DNA of 8,486 bases from NCBI GenBank assembly GCA_944392185.1, contig CALXVW010000071.1, forward strand, positions 1 to 8,486, read 5' to 3'. Source of the stretch: an uncultured Alphaproteobacteria bacterium. Lineage in GTDB: Bacteria; Pseudomonadota; Alphaproteobacteria; RF32; CAG-239. The notes below the pieces were generated by a model. It saw only the letters and a list, made by a program, of their open reading frames with translations. It did no database searches and was not told the DNA's origin. Shown here in pieces: positions 1 to 6,096 of the stretch (positions are counted from its first letter, which is position 1; each line of letters opens with the position of its first letter). The position numbers and the translations under genes were made by a program.

Positions 1-36
1 ACAGGCACGCGCTCTAACCCGCTGAGCTACACCCCC
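1..36 (-). tRNA. tRNA, 5' half only, probably tRNA-Asp (GUC)
   Basis: Read on the minus strand, the first 36 bases fold as the 5' half of a tRNA. There is a 7-nt acceptor strand (GGGGGTG), then T8 and A9, a D stem GCTC/GAGC closing a 9-nt loop with GG, one linker base, the anticodon 5' strand CGTGC, and then CTGT, which gives positions 32-35. The anticodon therefore begins GU; its third base lies outside the window. GU- allows Asp, Asn, His or Tyr. A C-U before the anticodon and the usual Asp loop CUGUCAC make Asp(GUC) the best guess, and Tyr is unlikely because of its different D arm. The gene is cut by the window edge and is transcribed away from the M23 gene. Confidence 0.82.
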
Positions 37-65
37 TCGCGCGTCTTCCCTTATCAACAACAAAA

Positions 66-94
66 ATTATAAAACCTAGCTTTTTTTTTCATTT
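66..94 (-). promoter_or_regulatory. Possible tRNA promoter
   Basis: On the minus strand a perfect -10 box TATAAT (66-71) sits 29 bp before the tRNA 5' end. The -35 region is weak (an ATGAAA-like hexamer within an A-rich run, about 15 bp upstream). The stretch just before the tRNA (about 37-45) is GC-rich in an otherwise AT-rich spacer. The -10 match is real, but the region is so AT-rich that chance matches are likely. Confidence 0.35.
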
Positions 95-224
95 TTATTT
101 ATATTTTTTTCATAACTTCTTATTACAATTTCTTTTATGCACATAACTCTCACAAAATACTTTATATTTTTATCCTTGGGCGTTATATTGCACTGATTAG
201 TTCTAAATTGCGGGAAATTCGGCT

Positions 225-1661
225 ATGCCTTACCTACATATTTTAAAAGAGAAATTTTTGCAAACACAAAAATATCTTAAGCATAAAAATCGCCAGAAAG
301 TCATAACCATCGGTTATGCCTTGGCTGTCACTTTTGCTTTTATCCTCTCTCTTACCAATAATAAAGTTGAAGCTTCTGTCTCTAAAGAAGATCGTCTTGA
401 TTATTTGATGATTGAAAATAATGTCGTCAATAATCTTTCTGACCCCGAAACAATTTATCCCGAAGATTCCGTTGATAACATCAAATCCCTCTTCTCTATG
501 GTCAGCTCTCTTGTCAGCCAAAAAGACATGGATAAAGAAATTACCGTCCAAAAAGGTGATACTCTTATCTCCATCTTAAACGACCTCGGCTTGAACCGTG
601 AACAAGCTAACGATATCTTTTATGCTTTGGAAAAATATTATGATCCGCGTGATTTAAAAGCCGGACAAAAACTCTCCGCAAATGTTTCCGTTAATAACCG
701 TTCTCAAGAAATTGTCAAATTCAACAGTCTTACCATCGAACCCGTTATCGGTGAATATGTTGTTGCTTCTTTTGATGAAAATGGGCAAATTCAAGTTTCT
801 AAAACTAAAGATGAATTCGTCGAAGAGGTCAACAGCGCATCAGGAACCATTGATGGACTTATCTCTACCGCCATGCGCAATAAAGGAGTGCCGAATCGTG
901 TCGTTAACAACTTTGTGGCTATCTTTAACTATGCCGTCGACTTCAGAAGAGACTTGAGAAAAGGTGATAAATTCGAAATTATTTATGAAAACTATATCGA
1001 CCAAAACGGCGAAATGGTTAAATCAGGAAATATTCTCTATGCCGCTCTTATCCTTCGAAAAGATAAAATTGCCATGTATCGCTTCAAAGATAAAAAAGGC
1101 AATGTCGATTATTATACCGAAAAGGGACAGGCCTTAAAGAAAAGCCTGGACAGGAAGCCTTTGGCTTTCAAAAATGCCAGAATATCTTCTCCTTTCGGTA
1201 AGAGATATCATCCTATCTTAAAACAAACCAAAATCCACTGGGGCGTTGATTATGCCGCTCCCAGAGGAACTAAAATCTTTGCCGGCGGTGACGGTGTCGT
1301 CCAAGTTGCAAAATACAACGGTTCTTACGGCAACTATGTGAAAATCAGACATAATTCCGAATTCTCTACGGCTTACGGACATATGCAGCGCATTGCCAAG
1401 GGAATTAGACCCGGAGTGCGCGTTAAACAAGGACAAGTCATCGGATATGTCGGAAGCACCGGGCGTTCTACCGGTCCTCACCTGCACTATGAAGTGGTCC
1501 AAAACGGACGCCGTGTAAACCCAAGAACCATCAGAGCCGCAACCGGTGAAAATCTGGCCGGAACAGATCTTAAAAACTTCAAAAAAATGGTGGCTGATTT
1601 GCAAACTTCATATCAATCCATGTTTGCTCAAAATAAAGAGCCCAAAATGGCTAAAAAATAA
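225..1661 (+). CDS. M23 family metallopeptidase (MepM/LytM-like murein hydrolase)
   Basis: Probable periplasmic peptidoglycan endopeptidase that cleaves stem-peptide crosslinks during wall growth. The 478-residue product has a basic N-terminus, one membrane anchor (about residues 27-44), a LysM/OapA-like module (about 105-151, with QKGDTLISIL and LKAGQKL), a middle domain (about 160-310) and a C-terminal M23 domain (about 318-436). The zinc-site motifs are intact: HxxxD (H339, D343), the AYGHM histidine H386 and HxH (H419, H421). An active enzyme is therefore expected, unlike the degenerate EnvC/NlpD activators. Length and order match E. coli MepM (about 440 aa). It is a host gene: it lies opposite to the phage genes, beside a tRNA, and has its own terminator. 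The start at 225 has only a weak SD (GGGAAA). The exact bond cleaved cannot be read from sequence. Confidence 0.93.
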   Translation: MPYLHILKEKFLQTQKYLKHKNRQKVITIGYALAVTFAFILSLTNNKVEASVSKEDRLDYLMIENNVVNNLSDPETIYPEDSVDNIKSLFSMVSSLVSQKDMDKEITVQKGDTLISILNDLGLNREQANDIFYALEKYYDPRDLKAGQKLSANVSVNNRSQEIVKFNSLTIEPVIGEYVVASFDENGQIQVSKTKDEFVEEVNSASGTIDGLISTAMRNKGVPNRVVNNFVAIFNYAVDFRRDLRKGDKFEIIYENYIDQNGEMVKSGNILYAALILRKDKIAMYRFKDKKGNVDYYTEKGQALKKSLDRKPLAFKNARISSPFGKRYHPILKQTKIHWGVDYAAPRGTKIFAGGDGVVQVAKYNGSYGNYVKIRHNSEFSTAYGHMQRIAKGIRPGVRVKQGQVIGYVGSTGRSTGPHLHYEVVQNGRRVNPRTIRAATGENLAGTDLKNFKKMVADLQTSYQSMFAQNKEPKMAKK

Positions 1662-1664
1662 TTT

Positions 1665-1700
1665 CAAGCCCTCACTTTTTGATGAGGGCTTGTTTCTTAT
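1665..1700. terminator. Bidirectional intrinsic terminator between host M23 gene and phage operon
   Basis: A perfect 10-bp stem (CAAGCCCTCA at 1665-1674 with TGAGGGCTTG at 1683-1692) closes an 8-nt loop. On the plus strand it is followed by TTTCTTATCTTAT, and on the minus strand by AAATTATTTTTTAG, which lies inside the M23 3' end. It starts 4 nt after the M23 stop codon and ends 5 nt before the stop of the convergent phage gene, so it can end transcription from both sides. Confidence 0.85.
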
Positions 1701-2296
1701 CTTATCATCCACATACCAAAACCAAAGATGAATCCTGTTGCCAGTTCTGCCCATTTGGTCGGCTTATCTAACCATTCCGGCGCATCTTCCAACAACCAAC
1801 TTTCTCTTTCGCCAAGGCTGTGGCAAAAGGCATAAATCGGGCTGACACTCAAGCCTATGAGTAAAATCCGCCAATCTAACAACGCCATCGGAACCAGCGG
1901 GCATGTATAGCGCAAGGACATATACACAAAGTCATAGGCAAATCCATATTTTCTCTGTGGTAAAAGCCAATCGCAAACCAGGTGATACCACCTTTCATTA
2001 TATCGCTCAATCGCTGATATGGAAGGATTTGCATCGCGGCCGATATCAAAGCAGGCGCCATGCCCACGGCTCCAAAACTGCGCATATAAATACACGGCAA
2101 AAACTATTGCCAACAGCCAATTCAGCCAACTGTCCAAGCGATATAAAAAAATCGGCATCATTAAAAAGATACCGATTATCGCTTGCAGGCCTCTGCTTTC
2201 CAGCCATTTATATTTATCGGCAAATCCACCGCCAAACCAGCGCCGCCAAAAGCCCATCAGTACCCCGTAAAATATGGCAAACAATACATTCATCAT
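1697..2296 (-). CDS. Phage polytopic membrane protein, last gene of the late operon (function unknown)
   Basis: I do not recognise this 199-residue protein. It has about five hydrophobic segments (roughly residues 3-16, 38-51, 57-73, 129-152 and 183-197). A loop of about 55 residues after the third segment contains SRGHGACFDIGRDANPS, rich in small and charged residues, and a later loop has CHSLGERESW. It starts with ATGA overlapping the endolysin stop codon, with SD GGGAGG 8 nt upstream, so it is probably translated with the lysozyme. That position makes a lysis or holin-related role possible, but it is larger than usual holins. A lysogenic-conversion or superinfection-exclusion role is equally possible. 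It ends just before the bidirectional terminator at the host boundary. Confidence 0.8.
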   Translation of the reverse strand: MMNVLFAIFYGVLMGFWRRWFGGGFADKYKWLESRGLQAIIGIFLMMPIFLYRLDSWLNWLLAIVFAVYLYAQFWSRGHGACFDIGRDANPSISAIERYNERWYHLVCDWLLPQRKYGFAYDFVYMSLRYTCPLVPMALLDWRILLIGLSVSPIYAFCHSLGERESWLLEDAPEWLDKPTKWAELATGFIFGFGMWMIR

Positions 2297-2763
2297 ATTT
2301 CAAACCTCCCTGTTTCTATTGTCTTAGCAATCCGTTGAGCGCGGCGGCCAACCTCTTTGGCATATTGCGAAGCCAAACACTCCACCGCCGCCTGCCGATA
2401 ATTGCCAACGCCTAAAAAGGCCATCATCTTCTTGAAACCCAGCAGCCTTTTTATTCCCATATTAAAGGCCATATCCATCAGTGCATATTGCCGTTCATCA
2501 TCCAATTTTTTCCAAAACGGAATATATTTCTCGCACTCGGCCACAACCCGATTGATATCGTGACGGAGCAAAAAAAAGGCGGCCTCCTTGGTAATACCGT
2601 GCCGCCAATCGCCGATGACTTTTTCCTCTTCCGGGGTGATGGGATTGTCATCTAAATTTCTTCCCACCCCTATGGTTTGTTTGCCTTTGGTACAGAAATA
2701 AGGCCGCAGCCTCACCCCCTCGTGCATTGCCAGGCGTTCAGAGGCTTTTCTTATTTCTATCAT
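2293..2763 (-). CDS. Endolysin, T4-type lysozyme (GH24 muramidase)
   Basis: Cleaves the glycan backbone of peptidoglycan at the end of infection. The 156-residue protein starts with the GH24 signature: HEGVRLRPY, then TIGVGRNL. E15 is the catalytic acid. T30 matches T4 lysozyme Thr26, and C24 sits exactly where T4 has Asp20 (spacings +9 and +6 kept). Later parts fit the family: ITKEAAFFLLRHDI, then a helical body with ALMDMAFNMG. It has no signal peptide or SAR segment (the N-terminus MIEIRKASERLAM is polar), so a holin is needed for export. Its ATG overlaps the upstream stop as ATGA, with SD GGAGG 8 nt before it. Length is normal for the family (about 150-165). Confidence 0.95.
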   Translation of the reverse strand: MIEIRKASERLAMHEGVRLRPYFCTKGKQTIGVGRNLDDNPITPEEEKVIGDWRHGITKEAAFFLLRHDINRVVAECEKYIPFWKKLDDERQYALMDMAFNMGIKRLLGFKKMMAFLGVGNYRQAAVECLASQYAKEVGRRAQRIAKTIETGRFEI

Positions 2764-3005
2764 TGAAGGCGCCTCCCTCTTTTCTCATCAAAAATCAAGT
2801 CCAGTCTCGTTTTAAGCTCAGTTAAAATAACCGTATTCTTATCTAAGACTTGCGAAATCGCATCAAACTTGGTTAGGGCATTGGATGATGCCTGCTCCAA
2901 AGATTTAACCCGACTTTCCATACTGCCCTGCCAATGGCCGATACGAACAAAGTTCATAAATACACCGGCAAGGGCTGCAAGTCCTGCTATCAACCCCCAA
3001 TCCAT
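2760..3005 (-). CDS. Small phage membrane protein with one TM and a coiled coil (possible holin or lysis accessory)
   Basis: An 81-residue protein with one N-terminal membrane segment (about residues 3-20), then a heptad-like helix (about 28-72) and a basic tail (EKRGRRLQ). The longer reading from a GTG at 3014 is rejected because that GTG lies on the SD itself. The ATG at 3005 has AAGGAG 8 nt upstream. It overlaps the end of the upstream chaperone gene by 16 bp and the endolysin start by ATGA, so it is coupled to the lysozyme. The position just before a holin-dependent endolysin makes it a reasonable holin or holin-partner candidate, somewhat like XhlA-type proteins but with the TM at the other end. 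No family signature proves this. Confidence 0.82.
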   Translation of the reverse strand: MDWGLIAGLAALAGVFMNFVRIGHWQGSMESRVKSLEQASSNALTKFDAISQVLDKNTVILTELKTRLDLIFDEKRGRRLQ

Positions 3006-3421
3006 TGGCCCCACTCCTTAAAACTCATGACCTCAACTTCAGGGAAATTCTCTGCTGCCGGCAAATCTCTCAAATACTGCCGATATTGCTTGTAAAGCCC
3101 CCTTTCTCCTTCACTGATGGGAAAATCTGGCAACATATAAACATCTGTTGCCTTCAACTTGGCATCTCGCTCTGAACGCTTATTTTCGGCTTTCTGCTCT
3201 GGCGTTATCATACTGGCAACACGCTCCTCAATTTCAGACTTCTTGCGAACCGTGTAACGATTATCAAAGCAATCAACGGCATACTCTCCGCTTTTGTTGC
3301 ACTTTTCATTAACAAAGCGGAAAATCTGTTCATATTCTTCCGACGTATGTCTATCATCGCCATTAAAATAGCTATCGAAAGACACATCAAAGGTTTGCCA
3401 ATCAAAATCTTTGTTTATCAT
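2990..3421 (-). CDS. Tail fibre assembly chaperone-like protein
   Basis: A 143-residue soluble protein. The C-terminal part (about residues 84-121) carries the pattern of phage tail assembly chaperones: SERDAKLKATDVYMLPDFP, then YRQYLRDLP. The usual form is RD..L..TDW..L.D.P....R..W..YRQ.LRDLP. Here the normal W in TDW is replaced by V-Y. The N-terminal half is acidic and not recognised. It lies directly downstream of the long tail fibre gene, where such chaperones normally sit, and probably helps that fibre fold or trimerise. The ATG at 3421 has SD AGGA 7 nt before it and lies 14 bp after the fibre stop. Close to certain as a gene; the role is well supported by motif plus position. Confidence 0.85.
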   Translation of the reverse strand: MINKDFDWQTFDVSFDSYFNGDDRHTSEEYEQIFRFVNEKCNKSGEYAVDCFDNRYTVRKKSEIEERVASMITPEQKAENKRSERDAKLKATDVYMLPDFPISEGERGLYKQYRQYLRDLPAAENFPEVEVMSFKEWGQWIGG

Positions 3422-3435
3422 TCATCTTTCCTTTC

Positions 3436-4605
3436 TTATGCAAACTGATACCAACAACTTGAAAATGTCGCTCTTATCGTCGTTCCATCCCAATAAATGA
3501 CATCGCCTTTTTTTAGAAAAACAGATATGCTGTCTTTGTTTGGGGTATAGCTATCTGAGTTATGAAAACCTATCCCTGTGGCTTTACCGTTAATATTCAA
3601 TTCTAAAAATGCATTGCCTCCATTCGGTTGTAAACAAGCTACATAAAGACAATCAACCGGGGCTGTGAATTTTGCCGTAGATGTTGGCGGTGTTATGTCT
3701 GTTCTGGATGCGTAGTTTATAAATCTTAGGCAATTGTTTCTGGTCCAAGCCGTCGTTGCTATCTTGGTAGAATTATCTCCTGCAGACGGAGTGGGAGCTG
3801 TCGGCGTTCCCGTAAATGCCGGTGAGGCAAGTGGTGCTTTTGCATTAAGCGCTGTTTGTACAGCATTACTGATTGGTTTATTAGCATCTGATGTATTATC
3901 TACATTACTCAAGCCAATTTGTGCTTTGGTCACTCCATGTGGATTGCTTTTATTGTTGGTATGTGAGTTCAAATCAGATAATGATGCTTTGCTGTCACTT
4001 ACTGCTTTAAGCTTTTGGGGCGTAACAATTTTACTATTATCTGTTCCTGATGAAATATCCGCCGTGGTGGCTATTGCCGCTATTCCGGCTTTAGTTTCTG
4101 TGGCTTGTGGAATGTTAACAAATTCTTCCGCTTCATCTCGATATTGCTTCGCTTCTGCCGCACTTGTTGCTGCCGCTAACTCTGACGATTTTGCATTATT
4201 TTCTGAAATACTTGCTACTTGCTGGCTTGCTGCTGCCGCTACTGCCGAACTTTGAGCTAAGCTACTATGCGGTGCTACTTCTGCTTCAACATAGTTATCT
4301 ATTTCCGGTTTACTGCTGTTTTCTACATAATTATAAATATCATTCTCGCATGCTTGTGTATATGTTGTTAATGACGGTTTATGGATGTCTTCAACTGCCA
4401 ACTTTATTTCTTCTTGTTGAATGTTTGTATATTCTTCCAAGGCTGGTTTGCATGTATCTTCGATATAATTTGCCAGTTCTTTTTTTCCTGAGTTAACATA
4501 AAAAAGAGGAACCGTTACTTCTAAATTTGCCTCTTCTTGAAATAATACTTCTATCTTTTGTTTATCATATCCATCAAATACCGTTAACTCTGATTGTTCA
4601 TTCAT
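3436..4605 (-). CDS. Phage tail fibre protein (receptor-binding candidate)
   Basis: A 389-residue modular fibre. Residues 47-106 hold three 23-residue helical repeats with a KP core; 115-162 is an Ala/Ser/Gln-rich coiled coil. Residues 164-200 match the tail fibre module with ATETKAGIAAIAT and GTDNSKIVTPQKL. Residues 214-250 are the fibre repeat NPHGVTKAQIGLSNVDNT. Residues 255-287 carry APLASPAFTGTPTAP and DNSTKIATTAW. These are common motifs in trimeric phage fibres. The last 95 residues (about 295-389) have alternating β pattern with FTAPVDCLYVACLQ, LELNING and SVFLKKGDVIYW, resembling a C1q/TNF-like jelly roll, likely the receptor-binding tip. The start has SD GGAG 7 nt upstream. The assembly chaperone follows directly. 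Confidence 0.93.
   Translation of the reverse strand: MNEQSELTVFDGYDKQKIEVLFQEEANLEVTVPLFYVNSGKKELANYIEDTCKPALEEYTNIQQEEIKLAVEDIHKPSLTTYTQACENDIYNYVENSSKPEIDNYVEAEVAPHSSLAQSSAVAAAASQQVASISENNAKSSELAAATSAAEAKQYRDEAEEFVNIPQATETKAGIAAIATTADISSGTDNSKIVTPQKLKAVSDSKASLSDLNSHTNNKSNPHGVTKAQIGLSNVDNTSDANKPISNAVQTALNAKAPLASPAFTGTPTAPTPSAGDNSTKIATTAWTRNNCLRFINYASRTDITPPTSTAKFTAPVDCLYVACLQPNGGNAFLELNINGKATGIGFHNSDSYTPNKDSISVFLKKGDVIYWDGTTIRATFSSCWYQFA
4288..4467 (-). repeat. Three 23-residue repeats within the tail fibre
   Basis: Residues 47-60, 70-83 and 93-106 of the fibre share the pattern Y/A-[IV]-E-[DN]-x-x-K-P-x-[LI]-x-x-Y-[TV]; copies include YIEDTCKPALEEYT and YVENSSKPEIDNYV. The spacing is exactly 23 residues (69 bp). 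The DNA is diverged, so the repeat is visible mainly at protein level. It probably forms a helical shaft segment near the virion end. Confidence 0.8.
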
Positions 4606-4609
4606 TTTT

Positions 4610-4960
4610 TTACTCCGTTACTTGGTTGGTTACCCTGAAATATCCAATTTTATTGATATTTTGTGGAAAAATGGTATGGACTTGTCCATTGGCGTATGTT
4701 ATCTGAATATCTGTTTTATACTCTCCTACTTCTATATCTGTATCTTGCGGGGTCAACTCTATGGCCGCCAAGCCGTTAATTGCATCCGTAAGCTCTCCGC
4801 TTTTACTGAAAAGAAGCGTATCTGATGCATCTTTTACATCCATCTTTATTCTTGCGCCGCTTATATCTAAAACTCCTTGCTCCGTCTTAAAACGAATAAC
4901 TATTGTAAAACTATCTCCTTTGCGGACCGTTATTCCACTGCTATTTAATATTCCAGACAT
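4610..4960 (-). CDS. Small phage tail/baseplate protein, BppU N-terminal-like
   Basis: A 116-residue, β-rich soluble protein. Features such as VRKGDSFTIVIRF (13-25), LDISGARIKMDVKD (31-44), then IELTPQDTDIEVGEYKTDIQ and a final GYFRV resemble the N-terminal domain of baseplate upper proteins (BppU family), which is an Ig-like attachment domain. Here the domain stands alone with no fibre behind it. It lies between two fibre-type genes: 3 bp after the collar protein stop and 4 bp before the fibre start, with SD GAGGAGG 8 nt upstream. It may be a connector that holds the fibre to the tail. Gene certain; family assignment moderate, from pattern memory. Confidence 0.82.
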   Translation of the reverse strand: MSGILNSSGITVRKGDSFTIVIRFKTEQGVLDISGARIKMDVKDASDTLLFSKSGELTDAINGLAAIELTPQDTDIEVGEYKTDIQITYANGQVHTIFPQNINKIGYFRVTNQVTE

Positions 4961-4963
4961 ACT

Positions 4964-5731
4964 TTAAGCCTCCTCTTTTACCTTGATGAAATAGTTTACC
5001 GCTTGGTTAATCGGGGTTACATGGTCTGATGCTCCGTAAATTGATGATGAACGAGAGGCTTCAAAACTTAAAATTGCTCCGTTATGCCAAGATTCATCTC
5101 CTCCCCAACCTGTCACACTTTCCTTCTTGAACGGACCTGATAATGTCGCCGAATTGCCAGTAACTGATCCAAAATTTCCTTTTATGTTAGGCAGCCCTTC
5201 TTCTTGGGTCGTGTAAAAATCACTTTCAGAGTCTCCTCCCAAACCCCTTAAAAATTTTCCTTGATAATCAGGAAGATTAAATGTTTTTACTCCGTCTCCA
5301 GCTCCAAAATTGGTACCTATCATTTCAAATAAATCTGAATACTCAGTTCTGGAAATTGCCTGGCCATTACACAAGAACCAATTGTCGTGATTGCTGCTTT
5401 GAAGCGAGGCCTTAATATCTCCAAGTCTAAACATTTTATTCACCGCAGATAATATCGCTGCTTCCAGTGTATTTGTTGTATCATCTAACTGACCTCTATT
5501 AACGCTATCTCCGCTCAATGTTCCATTGCCTAAGTTTGTTATCTTAAAACCAGCACAATTTATATCTCCTTTCATTGCGCTGCGCCCGTCTCGCAAGAAA
5601 CAATTGCTCAAACCTTCTGCAAAGTTATCATCTTCCTCATCGTGATGATCGCTAACAATATCTATGTCGTTAATTCTATCATCTTCCCAGTTGTGAACCC
5701 GGGTAAAATTTCCTTCACTGTCATATGGCAT
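4964..5731 (-). CDS. Phage tail collar domain protein (short fibre)
   Basis: A 255-residue structural protein. The acidic N-terminus (about 1-50) is followed by GFKITNLGNGTLSGDSVNRG (61-80), a pattern common in virion-attached fibres. Residues 104-162 form a tail collar domain: GDIKASLQ, NWFLCNGQAISRTEYSDLF, IGTNFGAGDGVKTFNLPD and GKFLRG. The end HVTPINQAVNYFIKV (237-251) is the usual last strand of this fibre type. It probably folds as a trimer at the tail and takes part in surface recognition. The ATG at 5731 has AAGGAG 7 nt upstream and starts 25 bp after the o-spanin stop. There is no sign of a chaperone domain in it. Confidence 0.93.
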   Translation of the reverse strand: MPYDSEGNFTRVHNWEDDRINDIDIVSDHHDEEDDNFAEGLSNCFLRDGRSAMKGDINCAGFKITNLGNGTLSGDSVNRGQLDDTTNTLEAAILSAVNKMFRLGDIKASLQSSNHDNWFLCNGQAISRTEYSDLFEMIGTNFGAGDGVKTFNLPDYQGKFLRGLGGDSESDFYTTQEEGLPNIKGNFGSVTGNSATLSGPFKKESVTGWGGDESWHNGAILSFEASRSSSIYGASDHVTPINQAVNYFIKVKEEA

Positions 5732-5756
5732 TCTTTTTCTCCTTATATTTAAAAAT

Positions 5757-5987
5757 TTAGCGACAAAGCTCCAGCTCTTGTCGCAGTTTATCTATTCTTC
5801 CCAGCCACTCCCAGGTGTTGGGATATTCTTCTCCACTTACTTGCTCTAACTCTCTTGCAACTTTACTGCCGGCTATTGGATATGCCGGGCAAATATTGTT
5901 ACATTTTGTCGGCGTACATGAGAGCAAGCAAAGCAGTCCTGTCAGCATTAGGGCGAGAATGTATTTTGTTTTTTTCTTTCTCAACAT
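5757..5987 (-). CDS. o-spanin (Rz1-like outer-membrane lipoprotein)
   Basis: A 76-residue lipoprotein. The N-terminus is basic (MLRKKKTKY), then hydrophobic to a lipobox LLSC with the lipidated Cys at 24. The mature part is about 53 residues, with PAYPIAGSKVARELEQV and WEWLGRIDKLRQELELC, as seen in phage o-spanins of this kind; extra Cys at 29, 33 and 75 could form disulfides. It would sit in the outer membrane, bind the i-spanin across the periplasm and fuse the two membranes in the last step of lysis. It begins inside the i-spanin gene in a different frame and runs past its end. SD GAGG lies 9 nt upstream (5997-6000). Confidence 0.88.
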   Translation of the reverse strand: MLRKKKTKYILALMLTGLLCLLSCTPTKCNNICPAYPIAGSKVARELEQVSGEEYPNTWEWLGRIDKLRQELELCR

Positions 5988-6096
5988 ATTTGATTACCTC
6001 TACCTGCTCGGTGATTACTTCTATCTTTGCATGTGAGCGCCCCAAAGCATAACTGACCACACACAAAATCGTGGCCAACAATATTATCTTTATCAT
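5899..6096 (-). CDS. i-spanin (Rz-like inner-membrane protein)
   Basis: A 65-residue protein with an N-terminal membrane segment (about residues 2-18), then a periplasmic helix rich in E, V and K (about 22-43) and the end SRPNADRTALLALMYADKM. This is the short Rz-like type; λ Rz is more than twice as long. It pairs with the o-spanin, whose gene overlaps it by 89 bp in another frame. I prefer the ATG at 6096 over the ATG at 6108 because it makes an ATGA overlap with the small ORF just upstream; the preceding GGGGGATGGG can act as a poor SD. The longer form adds only MGDG. Confidence 0.85.
   Translation of the reverse strand: MIKIILLATILCVVSYALGRSHAKIEVITEQVEVIKYVEKEKNKIHSRPNADRTALLALMYADKM

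Noticed and set aside
1..36. The tRNA as the phage attachment site
   Set aside because: A complete host M23 gene with its own terminator lies between the tRNA and the first phage gene, so this end of the prophage is not in the tRNA. Only its 5' half is visible in any case.
1218..1604. Minus-strand 128-codon ORF within the M23 gene
   Set aside because: It overlaps the catalytic domain coding region of a clearly real gene and has no recognisable features.
1903..2415. Plus-strand 170-codon ORF
   Set aside because: It lies opposite the 199-aa membrane protein and the endolysin, has low-complexity Arg/Ser/His-rich composition and no SD. It is a shadow frame.
3006..3014. GTG start for the small coiled-coil membrane protein
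   Set aside because: The GTG overlaps the AAGGAG SD that serves the ATG at 3005.
3734..4255. Plus-strand 173-codon ORF with long Ala/Leu/Val runs
   Set aside because: It is the antisense reading of the Ala/Ser-rich tail fibre; hydrophobic runs come from complementary codons, not from a membrane protein.
3436..5731. Diversity-generating retroelement acting on the fibre genes
   Set aside because: No template/variable repeat pair, reverse transcriptase or lectin-type variable domain is visible in the window.
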